Below, piece by piece: positions 8,160 through 15,912 of a stretch of DNA of 64,000 bases. How positions within the stretch are numbered: the stretch's first letter is position 1; every line of letters starts with the position of its first letter. The notes under the pieces are model-generated. The model saw only the letters and a program-made list of their open reading frames with translations, did not search any database and was not told the origin of the DNA. The stretch comes from Hydrogenophaga aromaticivorans. GTDB lineage: Bacteria > Pseudomonadota > Gammaproteobacteria > Burkholderiales > Burkholderiaceae_C. Where the stretch lies: assembly GCF_013387465.1 (NCBI RefSeq), contig NZ_VYGV01000024.1:1068-65067 (forward strand), given 5' to 3'. A program made the position numbers and the translations under genes.

Positions 8160-9359
8160 ATGTCCAATCAGTCCATGATTGAAGCGCGGCCGCTACCCGC
8201 TAAAACACGACGCTCGATTTCGTGGAACAGCCGCGAAGGCCGCAGCGTCATCTACCAGGTGGTCGCCATCGCCTCGGTGATCACCCTCGTCTGGCTGCTC
8301 GTGCGCAACACGCTGCGCAACATGCGCGAGCGCGGCATCCAGAGCGGTTACGACTTCATGGGTCAGCCCTTCGGTTTCGACGTCAGCGAAACCATGATCC
8401 CGTACGACGTGATGAGCACGTACTGGACGGCCTTCTCCATCGGCATGCTCAACACGCTCAAGGTCGCCCTGATCGGCATCGTGCTGGCCACGATTCTCGG
8501 CACGCTGATCGGCGTGGGGCGTTTTTCGCCCAACCTCCTGCTGCGCAAGATCTGCTACGGCTATGTCGAATTCTTCCGCAACGTGCCGATCTACCTGCAG
8601 TTGCTGATCTGGTACATCGTCTTCACCGAAATCCTGCCCAGCTTCGAAGAGGCCTGGCAGGTCGGCCACTTCTACCTGAGCAAGGGTGGTCTGTCCTTCC
8701 CCTGGCCGATCTGGAAACTGGGGCAGACGCTGGCGCTCATCGGACTGCTGCTGGGCGCGGTGGGGGCCTGGCTGTATGCCCGCAAGGCCAGCAAACACTT
8801 TGACCTGACGGGTCAGCAGAGACCGGTGATGCTGGTGTCGCTGGCACTGATCGTCGGCCTGGCCGTGCTGGGCTGGCTGGCCGGTGGCGCGCCCACCGGC
8901 TGGAGCCTGCCAATGAAGGGGGCCTTCCAGATCGAGGAAGGCGCTGCGTTCAGCCCCGAGTTTCTCGCCCTGCTGCTGGGTCTGGTGCTCTACACCGCGT
9001 CGTTCATTGCCGAGATCGTGCGCTCGGGCATCGCTTCGGTCTCACTCGGCCAGCATGAAGCCGCTGCATCGCTCGGCCTGGGCAAGCGCCAGGCCATGCG
9101 GCTGGTCGTGCTGCCGCAGGCGCTGCGCGTGATCATCCCGCCGCTGACCAGCCAGTACCTGAACCTGACCAAAAACTCCTCGCTTGCGGTCGCCATCGGC
9201 TACCCCGATCTGGTCTCCATCGCCAACACCACGCTGAACCAGACCGGCCGCGCCATCGAGGCCCTCTCGATCGTGATGCTGGTCTACCTCACGCTCTCCC
9301 TCATCACCTCGGCGCTGATGAACTGGTTCAACGCCAGTGCAGCCATCCAGGAGCGTTGA
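8160..9359 (+). CDS. aapQ: General L-amino-acid ABC transporter, permease (AapQ/BztB type)
   Basis: A 399-residue inner-membrane permease of the HisM/GlnP class, longer than simple members because of an insert, as in AapQ. A hydrophobic helix near residues 35-50 is followed by the membrane-domain start YWTAFSIGMLNTLKVALIGI and VEFFRNVPIYLQLLIWYIVF. Later come EIVRSGIASVSLGQHEAA and LPQALRVIIPPLTSQYLNL, which form the ATPase-coupling (EAA) loop. The ATG at 8160 follows a modest GGGA; a TTG at 8145 would add five residues. It pairs with the permease encoded from 9501. A palindromic intergenic repeat separates the two genes. Confidence 0.9.
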   Translation: MSNQSMIEARPLPAKTRRSISWNSREGRSVIYQVVAIASVITLVWLLVRNTLRNMRERGIQSGYDFMGQPFGFDVSETMIPYDVMSTYWTAFSIGMLNTLKVALIGIVLATILGTLIGVGRFSPNLLLRKICYGYVEFFRNVPIYLQLLIWYIVFTEILPSFEEAWQVGHFYLSKGGLSFPWPIWKLGQTLALIGLLLGAVGAWLYARKASKHFDLTGQQRPVMLVSLALIVGLAVLGWLAGGAPTGWSLPMKGAFQIEEGAAFSPEFLALLLGLVLYTASFIAEIVRSGIASVSLGQHEAAASLGLGKRQAMRLVVLPQALRVIIPPLTSQYLNLTKNSSLAVAIGYPDLVSIANTTLNQTGRAIEALSIVMLVYLTLSLITSALMNWFNASAAIQER

Positions 9360-9364
9360 AGATG

Positions 9365-9490
9365 AAACACCCCCGCAGCGCTTCGCGCTACCCCCTCAAG
9401 GGGGCGGCACTGGCCGTCCGGCAAAGCCGGCCCGGCAGTGCCTCCCGGCTGGACCCATTCACGCGTGGCGGATCACACGCCGGCACGGTA
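9365..9490 (+). repeat. Palindromic intergenic repeat, copy 1 (inside transporter operon)
   Basis: One copy of the GC-rich repeat family described under findings. It contains in order a GCGCTTCGCGC-type mini-hairpin (about 9378-9388), CCCCCTCAAGGGGG (9391-9404), and a nested stem GGCACTG/CAGTGCC (9406-9412 with 9436-9442) enclosing CCGGCAAAGCCGG (9418-9430). It fills the gap between the two permease genes, so it is transcribed and could act as an RNA stability or processing element. Confidence 0.8.
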
Positions 9491-9500
9491 GAGAACTGAT

Positions 9501-10604
9501 ATGCAGCAAATTTACCAACCGATAGACGCACGCCCGATGCCGGGCCTGAGCACAGGCGTCCTGGCCTGGCTCAAGATCAACCTGTTTTCCAGTCTGGGCA
9601 ACAGCATCAAGACGCTGATCGTGCTGGGCATTGCCTTGTGGGCGCTGTACGGCGCGATGGGCTGGACGCTGACCAACGCCGTCTTCGGCGCCAACCTCGA
9701 AGCCTGCAACAGTCTGCGTGGCATCGGCGCCTGCTGGGGCGTGGTGACCGAAAAAGGCCGGCTCATCGTGATGGGCCGCTACCCCGACACCGAACACTGG
9801 CGCCCGGTGATCGCCACCGCGCTGATGTTGGGCGTGGTGGGCATCAGCTGCATGCCGCGTTTCTGGAGCAAGTCGCTGCCCCTGATCTGGGTGGTGATGC
9901 TGGTGATCTACTTCACCCTCATGAAAGGTGGCGTGCTCGACCTGACGCCGGTGGACACGGACCAGTGGGGTGGTCTGCCGCTCACCGTGATGTTGACCGT
10001 GGTGTCGATGACGATGGCCTTCCCGCTCTCGATCTTCGTGGCGCTGGGACGGCGCTCCAACATGCCGGCCATCAAGACGCTGTGCACGCTCTACGTGGAG
10101 CTGATCCGCGGTGTGCCGCTGATCACAGTGCTGTTCATGGCCTCGTTCATGCTGCCCCTGTTCATGCCCGAAGGCGTGAGCATCGACGTGTTGATCCGCG
10201 TCGTGGTGGGCATCACGCTGTTCTCGGCCGCCTACATGGCCGAGGTGGTGCGCGGTGGCCTGCAGGCCCTGCCCAAGGGCCAGACCGAGGCCGCGGCCAC
10301 GCTGGGCCTGAGCTACTGGCAGACGCAACGCAAGATCGTGCTGCCGCAGGCGCTGTCCATGGTGGTGCCTTCGCTCATGAACACCTTCATCGGCATGTTC
10401 AAGGACACCTCGCTGGTCACCATCGTCTCGCTCTACGAGCTTACCGGCGCGCTGGCCCTGGCGCTCAACGCCGACGCCGACTGGCGCCCCTTCAAGCTCG
10501 AAGCCTATTTCTTCATCACGCTGATCTATTTCGTGTTCTGTTTTGCCATGTCGCGCTACAGCCTGTGGGTTGAGAAACGCACCGCCGTCAGCAAAGTCCG
10601 CTGA
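9501..10604 (+). CDS. aapM: General L-amino-acid ABC transporter, permease (AapM/BztC type)
   Basis: A 367-residue inner-membrane permease, partner of AapQ in the heterodimeric channel. The N-terminal part has a TM helix ([20 protein letters not shown]) and a periplasmic segment with the cysteine-containing [12 protein letters not shown]. The permease core begins about residue 155, with [20 protein letters not shown], then [19 protein letters not shown] and [20 protein letters not shown] forming the coupling loop. Length and order match AapM/BztC. The ATPase gene follows after 32 bases. Confidence 0.9.
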   Translation: MQQIYQPIDARPMPGLSTGVLAWLKINLFSSLGNSIKTLIVLGIALWALYGAMGWTLTNAVFGANLEACNSLRGIGACWGVVTEKGRLIVMGRYPDTEHWRPVIATALMLGVVGISCMPRFWSKSLPLIWVVMLVIYFTLMKGGVLDLTPVDTDQWGGLPLTVMLTVVSMTMAFPLSIFVALGRRSNMPAIKTLCTLYVELIRGVPLITVLFMASFMLPLFMPEGVSIDVLIRVVVGITLFSAAYMAEVVRGGLQALPKGQTEAAATLGLSYWQTQRKIVLPQALSMVVPSLMNTFIGMFKDTSLVTIVSLYELTGALALALNADADWRPFKLEAYFFITLIYFVFCFAMSRYSLWVEKRTAVSKVR

Positions 10605-10636
10605 ACACAGAACATCCCAAAATCAGAAAGCCTCTC

Positions 10637-11392
10637 ATGAGCCAATCAGAAGCCCCCATCATCCAGTTCGACAACGTCAACAAGTGGTACGCCAGCAATG
10701 GCTACCACGTGCTGCGCGACGTCAACCTCAGTTTCGCCAAGGGCGAAAAAGTCGTGATCTGCGGCCCCTCGGGCTCCGGAAAATCGACGCTGATCCGCTG
10801 CATCAACGCGCTGGAGGAATACCAGCAAGGCAAGCTCACGGTGGACGGCACCGTGATCGGTGACGACCTCAAAGGCATCGACAAAGTGCGCCGCGAAGTC
10901 GGCATGGTGTTCCAGCAGTTCAACCTGTTCCCGCACCTCACCGTGCTGGAGAACCTGATCCTGTCACCCACCTGGGTGGCCAAGCTGCCGCGCAACGTGG
11001 CGATCGAAAAGGCCATGGTGCAGCTGGAGCGCGTGCGCATCGCCGAACACGCCAACAAGTACCCGCTGCAGCTCTCCGGTGGTCAGCAGCAGCGCGTGGC
11101 GATTGCGCGCGCGCTGTGCCTCACGCCCAAGATCATGCTGTTCGACGAGCCCACCTCGGCGCTCGACCCGGAGATGATCAAGGAAGTGCTGGACGTGATG
11201 ATCGGCCTGGCCGACCAGGGCATGACCATGTTGTGCGTGACGCACGAGATGGGCTTCGCCAAGGCCGTCGCCGACCGCGTGATCTTCATGGACCAGGGCC
11301 AGGTGGTGGAACAGAACACCCCCGAGGAGTTCTTCAACAACCCGCAGACCGACCGCAGCAAGGACTTTTTGTCCAAAATCCTGGGGCATTGA
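10637..11392 (+). CDS. aapP: General L-amino-acid ABC transporter, ATP-binding protein (AapP/BztD type)
   Basis: A 251-residue cytoplasmic ATPase that energises the transporter. Complete ABC motifs are present: Walker [10 protein letters not shown] (43-51), Q-loop in [13 protein letters not shown], signature [15 protein letters not shown] (from 146), Walker B with [12 protein letters not shown] (D-loop near 177) and the switch histidine in VTHEMGFA. It is last in the operon. Downstream an 18-base palindrome (TGGGGC/GCCCCA, 11428-11445) without a T run may act in termination from both sides. Confidence 0.93.
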   Translation: MSQSEAPIIQFDNVNKWYASNGYHVLRDVNLSFAKGEKVVICGPSGSGKSTLIRCINALEEYQQGKLTVDGTVIGDDLKGIDKVRREVGMVFQQFNLFPHLTVLENLILSPTWVAKLPRNVAIEKAMVQLERVRIAEHANKYPLQLSGGQQQRVAIARALCLTPKIMLFDEPTSALDPEMIKEVLDVMIGLADQGMTMLCVTHEMGFAKAVADRVIFMDQGQVVEQNTPEEFFNNPQTDRSKDFLSKILGH

Positions 11393-11449
11393 GCGCGCTC
11401 CCCCTGGGGGCCTCGGATCATGATCGGTGGGGCATTGCTGCCCCATCGT

Positions 11450-11995
11450 CTATTGCTTTGTCGCGAAACGGCTCATGTTGAGCGTGGTCGGATAACCCTC
11501 TGCATTCTTCGGGCTGTTGATCGACGGGGTGTACAGGCGTTTGCCATCGATCCAGGCCATGCTCTTGTACCGCCCCTTGACCAATGGATCAACCAGGTCC
11601 TCCGTGGTCAACTTGTCAACCGTGCGCCCAGCGCTGTCAAGCATGGTGCCGTCGATGATGGAATAGCCCCTGCCCTGCGATTCCACAACATAGGCACCCG
11701 TGCAATTGTTCGTTGTGTAGTCTCTGGACTCTGCCGAGTAGTCCACCGTGTTCGTACTGGTCTTGGTGAAGGTGACTGTCTGGCCCGTCGACATGGCTCT
11801 CCCGTTGAGCGTCAGGTCCTGGCAACCACGCACCCACGACCCGACGTATTTGTCGGCCGGGTCCGCGCCCTTAACGGCGGCATCATTGTCGCTGTCTCCG
11901 CCGCCGCAGGCGCCCATAAAGACCGTCAGGGTCAGCAAGGAAAGACAGGTTGCGCGTTGTGTTTTGGTCATGTGATTCAGGTATTTGATGTTCAT
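11450..11995 (-). CDS. Putative lipoprotein, unknown function
   Basis: A 181-residue protein with a lipoprotein signal peptide: a basic N-terminus (MTKTQR, if counted from the internal Met at 11971), a hydrophobic core and the lipobox FMGAC followed by GGGDSDND. The mature part is hydrophilic with two cysteines (VRGCQDL and NNCTGAY) that could form a disulfide. No known domain is recognised. The ATG at 11995 has GAGAAG a few bases upstream. It follows a second lipoprotein gene after 7 bases, so the two form an operon. Base composition is visibly less GC-rich than the flanking genes, which suggests transfer or relaxed selection. Confidence 0.6.
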   Translation of the reverse strand: MNIKYLNHMTKTQRATCLSLLTLTVFMGACGGGDSDNDAAVKGADPADKYVGSWVRGCQDLTLNGRAMSTGQTVTFTKTSTNTVDYSAESRDYTTNNCTGAYVVESQGRGYSIIDGTMLDSAGRTVDKLTTEDLVDPLVKGRYKSMAWIDGKRLYTPSINSPKNAEGYPTTLNMSRFATKQ

Positions 11996-12002
11996 GCGCT
12001 TC

Positions 12003-12626
12003 TCATCCGATGGATCGGCTCACACACAGACTCGAAAATTCCGGGCTGGACTGATACTCCTTGAGCACACGAAGCAGCATCTGCTCAAACAGGCGCTCAA
12101 AAGCGGTTTGAAGCGGCATGGTTTCGATTCCTTCCGGGGTCTCTGCCCGACCAATCACTGAATGCAGGGCATGTTTCACCGCCGTTCGCGTGAAAGTTTT
12201 CCCACCTACTTTGATCGTCACCTGCATTTCATAGGCATCGGTGACCAAGGACCCTGCCAAACCAAAGGTCAAGCCTGTTCCCAAGCCCTTGCCAACAGCG
12301 CCGCCAATGTCAGCGATGTTGTTGAGAACCACGTGAATCGCGCCATCCGCGCTATCACCGCCCGGAACTGCAAAACCCGATGCACGCAAGATGCGTTCGG
12401 TACTGTCAGAGATGGTTTGGTCCACCTTTTCCAGATGTTCTCCATTTCGCTGAAATTCAGCCGTTACCTTGAACTTCTTTGGCTGCAATGGCTTTTTCAG
12501 TTCCTCATATGAAATTTTTGGAAACGAAGGATCCAGAAAAGATTTTGTGGACATGCAGGCCGTCAGAGCAACGGACATCATCACCAGAAAAATGGTCTTG
12601 AAATAACGCATGGAAGAGGCGGTCAT
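12003..12626 (-). CDS. Putative lipoprotein, unknown function
   Basis: A 207-residue protein. The N-terminus (RYFKTIFLVMMSVALTACMS) is a lipoprotein signal peptide with lipobox LTAC, giving a mature N-terminal Cys at about residue 24. The body contains a hydrophobic glycine-rich stretch (IADIGGAVGKGLGTGLTFGLAG) around residues 110-130, then alternating polar segments typical of beta strands. Several outer-membrane-associated lipoproteins of unassigned function look like this, but I cannot place it in a family. It lies upstream of the other lipoprotein gene in the same direction. The DNA is less GC-rich than the surrounding genes. Confidence 0.6.
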   Translation of the reverse strand: MTASSMRYFKTIFLVMMSVALTACMSTKSFLDPSFPKISYEELKKPLQPKKFKVTAEFQRNGEHLEKVDQTISDSTERILRASGFAVPGGDSADGAIHVVLNNIADIGGAVGKGLGTGLTFGLAGSLVTDAYEMQVTIKVGGKTFTRTAVKHALHSVIGRAETPEGIETMPLQTAFERLFEQMLLRVLKEYQSSPEFSSLCVSRSIG

Positions 12627-12807
12627 GGATTTAATTCATGAGAAACGAATGATTTGATGTCCGGACTTTTTTTGAAGCGTGCTCAACCACAATGCAAGAC
12701 CACGTCAATAGAGCCGGCTAGCCAGAGGCAGGAAACGTGACGAAATTTTGGGCTGATAAGAATCCTCCCTGAATGGATAAAAAGGTTTGGGATGGCGTAA
12801 GAAAAAG

Positions 12808-13212
12808 TCAGACGCAGCGAAAGGAAACGTCATTGCTGTTGATGCCACCGCTGGCGAGCAGGTCGATGCTTTTGCCCTGCATCCTGCACAGCACGTCGGT
12901 GATGCTGCCGACGTAGATGGCCAGGCGCGCGCTCAGGGTGTGCGAGTTAAGCAGACCGTTCAAGAGCTTGATGTTCATGCCGTTGGCCGAGATCAGACTG
13001 GACGCAAGGGCGTTGCTTGACGGATCAACCAGAGCGTAGAGCTGGGGCACCAGCGCGCGCCGGGCGGCCTCGTTGTCTTGCTGACGCCGCAACCCCACAC
13101 TCGGATCCGGCAAGGCCTGCTGGGCAAAGGCACTCGGCGTGGCCGCCAGCAGGCCGCAGATCAAACAGTCCTGCGCCCTGCGGCGCAGACCTCCCTCGTA
13201 TTCACTTTTCAT
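12808..13212 (-). CDS. Hypothetical exported protein
   Basis: A 134-residue protein with a signal-like N-terminus (basic RRRAQD, hydrophobic CLICGLLAATPSAFA, cleavage probably after AFA, residue ~30). The rest is mixed polar and hydrophobic with two cysteines near the C-terminus (VLCRMQG and final FRCV). I recognise no domain. The ribosome site is weak (a purine run directly before the ATG at 13212). It is the third orphan exported gene of the lower-GC block 11.4-13.3 kb. Length and signal peptide argue for coding, but nothing else confirms it. Confidence 0.5.
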   Translation of the reverse strand: MKSEYEGGLRRRAQDCLICGLLAATPSAFAQQALPDPSVGLRRQQDNEAARRALVPQLYALVDPSSNALASSLISANGMNIKLLNGLLNSHTLSARLAIYVGSITDVLCRMQGKSIDLLASGGINSNDVSFRCV

Positions 13213-13338
13213 TCTTTTGAACCACCAACAACAAAGCGCGCGAGTCTAAGGTAGTTCAATGGACCTCTATTTTTTAGACCTGCCGATTTTTTTCAACCGT
13301 GAAAAATTGCACGCCTCACCGCCAGCGGCTCACGCCGT

Positions 13339-13809
13339 TCAGACGTGGCGCCGGGGCACAGGCCCCGCGGATTCGGGCAGCGCCGCGTCGGCCCGCTGGT
13401 GCAGCGCCTCGATGATGTGGCAGTGGTCGTCCGAGCCGTCGCAGCGTTTGCGCAGCGCGAGCAGGTCTTTTTCCAGCGCGCGCAGCTCAGTCAGGCGCTG
13501 GCGCACATGGCCCAGGTGTTCGTCCAGCGCCGCGCTGGCGGTGGCGCAGTCGGCCTTGTTGTTCAGGTCGAGCCCCAGCAGGGTGCGCACCTCGTCGAGC
13601 GACATGTCCATCGCACGGCACTGGCGCACGAAGCGCAGTCGGTGGATGTCCGATTCGCTGTAGAGGCGGTAATCGTTGCCGGCCCGCGCCTGTGGCTGCA
13701 GCAGACCCTCGCGCTCGTAGTAGCGGATGTTGGCCGCGCTCACGCCGGATCGCCGGGCGGCCTCGCCGATGCGGTGCTGTGGCGTCGTGGACAAAGGCGC
13801 TGCCGTCAT
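13339..13809 (-). CDS. cadR: Cd(II)/Pb(II)-responsive MerR-family regulator (CadR type)
   Basis: A 156-residue regulator with an N-terminal winged HTH (RIGEAARRSGVSAANIRYYE), a dimerisation helix and a metal-binding end. Cysteines lie at residues 88, 123 and 130; allowing for an 11-residue N-terminal extension, these fall on C77, C112 and C119 of characterised CadR, the Cd/Pb-binding set. The gene is divergent from a CDF exporter gene, and a MerR-type promoter with long spacer lies between them, its -35 only two bases from this start codon. Metal binding should untwist that promoter and switch on the exporter. Confidence 0.85.
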   Translation of the reverse strand: MTAAPLSTTPQHRIGEAARRSGVSAANIRYYEREGLLQPQARAGNDYRLYSESDIHRLRFVRQCRAMDMSLDEVRTLLGLDLNNKADCATASAALDEHLGHVRQRLTELRALEKDLLALRKRCDGSDDHCHIIEALHQRADAALPESAGPVPRRHV

Positions 13810-13811
13810 GC

Positions 13812-13842
13812 TTGACCTTCAAGTGGCTTCAAGGTTTCCAAT
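13812..13842 (+). promoter_or_regulatory. MerR-type promoter/operator controlling the CDF exporter
   Basis: -35 TTGACC (13812-13817) and -10 TCCAAT (13837-13842) are separated by 19 bases, the over-long spacing that MerR-family activators need. Inside the spacer is an imperfect dyad, ACCTTCAAG and CTTCAAGGT, with a TGG centre and one mismatch. This is the expected CadR binding site. Confidence 0.75.
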
Positions 13843-13884
13843 CATGACACGCCGCCTCGCCCACTCCCAACGAAAGCCCCTTTC

Positions 13885-14550
13885 ATGGCCTGCACCTCCT
13901 GCCATTCCAGTTGCTCCACCACCGCCGCCACCGCCGCCCAGACCATCGACCCGCGCTGGCGCAAGGCACTGTGGATCGCGCTGGCCGTCAACGCCACCAT
14001 GTTCTTCGTCGAACTGATCGCCGGCCTGCAGGCGAACTCCGTCTCGCTGCTCGCCGACGCGGTGGACTTCGCAGGCGACGCCGCCAACTACGCGCTCTCG
14101 CTGGCCGTGCTCAGCATGGCCCTGGTCTGGCGCAGCCGCGCCGCACTCGTCAAGGGCGTGACCATGTTCGCCTATGGCGTCTTCGTGCTGGCCCGCGCGG
14201 GCTGGATGCTGCACGTCGGCAGCGTGCCCGAGCCGCTCACCATGGGCGTGGTCGGCTTCATTGCGCTGCTGGCCAACGCCGGCGTGGCCGTGCTGCTGTA
14301 CGCCTTTCGCACCGGCGACGCCAACATGCGCAGCGTCTGGCTGTGCTCGCGCAACGACGCGTTGTCCAACCTGACGGTCATGCTCGCCGCGCTCGGTGTG
14401 TTCGGCACCGGTTCGGCCTGGCCCGACCTGGCGGTGGCGGGTGTGATGGCCGCGCTGGCGATCTCGGCCGGGGTCTCGGTGGTGCGCCAGGCACGGGGTG
14501 AGCTGGGTGGCCTGCCGGCCCACGGTCACGCGCATGGAGCCGGGCTGTAA
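13885..14550 (+). CDS. Cation diffusion facilitator (CDF) family heavy-metal exporter
   Basis: A 221-residue inner-membrane protein with about six TM helices. The CDF metal-site motif is visible in helix II (LLADAVDFAGDAANYALS) and its counterpart in helix V (CSRNDALSNLTVMLAALGV). The N-terminus has a Cys-rich start (MACTSCHSSCS) and the C-terminus a His-rich AHGHAHG, both plausible metal ligands. The usual cytoplasmic C-terminal domain of longer CDF proteins is missing, as in compact members. The promoter is MerR-type and the adjacent regulator is CadR-like, so Cd/Pb/Zn efflux by proton antiport is likely; the exact metal is inferred. Confidence 0.85.
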   Translation: MACTSCHSSCSTTAATAAQTIDPRWRKALWIALAVNATMFFVELIAGLQANSVSLLADAVDFAGDAANYALSLAVLSMALVWRSRAALVKGVTMFAYGVFVLARAGWMLHVGSVPEPLTMGVVGFIALLANAGVAVLLYAFRTGDANMRSVWLCSRNDALSNLTVMLAALGVFGTGSAWPDLAVAGVMAALAISAGVSVVRQARGELGGLPAHGHAHGAGL

Positions 14551-14597
14551 GGTCTGGCGCTGGCTGGCGACCCATCTCCATGCCACAGGAGACCGCC

Positions 14598-15380
14598 ATG
14601 CCGCACCACCGGAAACTTCACCCGACCTCTGCCCAGATATCGCTTCGACGCCTTCGCCCACTCTGGCTGGGCCTGCCGCTGCTGGCCAGTGCCGGCTGGA
14701 TGCCACCCGCGGCCGCGCAAACCTGCCAAGCTAGCGCGGGCAACACCCCGCCGGCGGTGGTGGAGCTCTACACGTCTGAGGGCTGCAGCTCGTGTCCGCC
14801 GGCGGACCAATGGCTCTCCACGCTGAAGCCCGAAGACGGCGTGCTGGCCCTGGCCTTTCACGTCAGCTACTGGAACCACCTCGGCTGGCTGGACCCCTTC
14901 GCCACCCCGGAGACGACCGCACGCCAGCACCGCATCAAGGCCGCGCTCGGCGGCGCCTATGTCTACACGCCACAGGTGGTGCTCAACGGCCGGGACCACC
15001 GCGGCTGGCATGGCCAGACCGCGAAACAGCTGCCCCCCTTGCCAGCGGCGCAGGCACCGGCCTTGCGCCTGCGCCGGACGGGCAATCAGGTCACGGCCCA
15101 CGTCGGCCCCAGCCGTGCCAACACGTCGCTGGCGGGCTACTGGGCGGTGTTGCAGGACGGGCTGGGCAGCCAGGTCACGCGGGGCGAGAACGCGGGCGAA
15201 CACCTCAGACACGACCATGTGGTGCGGCTGTACCAGCCCCTGCCCGCCTGGCCCGCCGCTCAGGCCCACACCGTGCAGATCACCCTGCCCGCCGGCACGG
15301 CCGATCAGCGCGTGGCTTTTGTAGTCACCGACAGCGGCTGGACACGCCCCCTGCAAGCGCTCGCCCTGCGTTGTTCGTGA
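14598..15380 (+). CDS. DUF1223 thioredoxin-fold exported protein
   Basis: A 260-residue protein with a signal peptide (basic start, WLGLPLLASAGWMPPAAAQ, cleavage near residue 40). It has the DUF1223 signature VVELYTSEGCSSCPPADQWL, a Cys-x-x-Cys thioredoxin-like site, then FHVSYWNHLGWLDPFATP and YVYTPQVVLNGR. A periplasmic redox role, perhaps towards metal or thiols, is inferred; the reaction is unknown. The start at 14598 follows CAGGAGACCGCC. It lies 47 bases after the CDF gene and just ahead of the copper cluster, so it could belong with either. Confidence 0.8.
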   Translation: MPHHRKLHPTSAQISLRRLRPLWLGLPLLASAGWMPPAAAQTCQASAGNTPPAVVELYTSEGCSSCPPADQWLSTLKPEDGVLALAFHVSYWNHLGWLDPFATPETTARQHRIKAALGGAYVYTPQVVLNGRDHRGWHGQTAKQLPPLPAAQAPALRLRRTGNQVTAHVGPSRANTSLAGYWAVLQDGLGSQVTRGENAGEHLRHDHVVRLYQPLPAWPAAQAHTVQITLPAGTADQRVAFVVTDSGWTRPLQALALRCS

Positions 15381-15447
15381 CGCTGCCCTTCATCTCCTTG
15401 CACCCGTCCGTGGAACTTCTGCACCACCCGCCGTATCATCCCCCTCC

Positions 15448-15831
15448 ATGCGCCATTTCCTCATCGCCCTCATGATCGCCCTGCTGCCCGTGCGCGGCTG
15501 GGTGGGCGAGGCCATGGCGTTCTCCATGCAGGCGAACCCCGCCAGCCCGGCGGCCCACGCCGGCTGCCCGGACCACGCGCCGCCGTCCGCATCGCTCACC
15601 GCACAGCCGACGCCACCTTTGTTGGAGATGGCCAGCCAGGCCACCGACGCCGGAACCGATGACGATGGCACCCACCAGCACGGCGCCTGCGACATCTGCA
15701 ACGGCCCGGCGATGGCCGCATCGGCCACCGCGCTGCTGACCCTGACCGCCATGCACCCCCAGCACGCCTCGCGCGTCGAACGCTTCGCCAGCTCCGAGCT
15801 GCGGCAAGGCGTCAAACCCCCCATTTCCTGA
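15448..15831 (+). CDS. Small exported protein with His/Cys motif, first gene of copper cluster
   Basis: A 127-residue protein starting with a signal peptide (MRHFLIALMIALLPVRGW..., cleavage likely about residue 24). The mature part has possible metal ligands: HAGCPDHAP and HQHGACDICNG, plus a hydrophobic stretch (AMAASATALLTLTAM) and the end QGVKPPIS. Small proteins of this design open copper-resistance clusters in related bacteria (CopL or DUF2946-like), but the resemblance is by layout, not by a confirmed family match. The TolC-like gene follows after about 80 bases. Confidence 0.6.
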   Translation: MRHFLIALMIALLPVRGWVGEAMAFSMQANPASPAAHAGCPDHAPPSASLTAQPTPPLLEMASQATDAGTDDDGTHQHGACDICNGPAMAASATALLTLTAMHPQHASRVERFASSELRQGVKPPIS

Positions 15832-15912
15832 AGATCCACGCCACAGGTGCGTCCGCCGCCGGCCAGTGCCGGTGCGCAGGCAGACGCCGTTCCGGGTTTT
15901 CAGGAGAACTTC

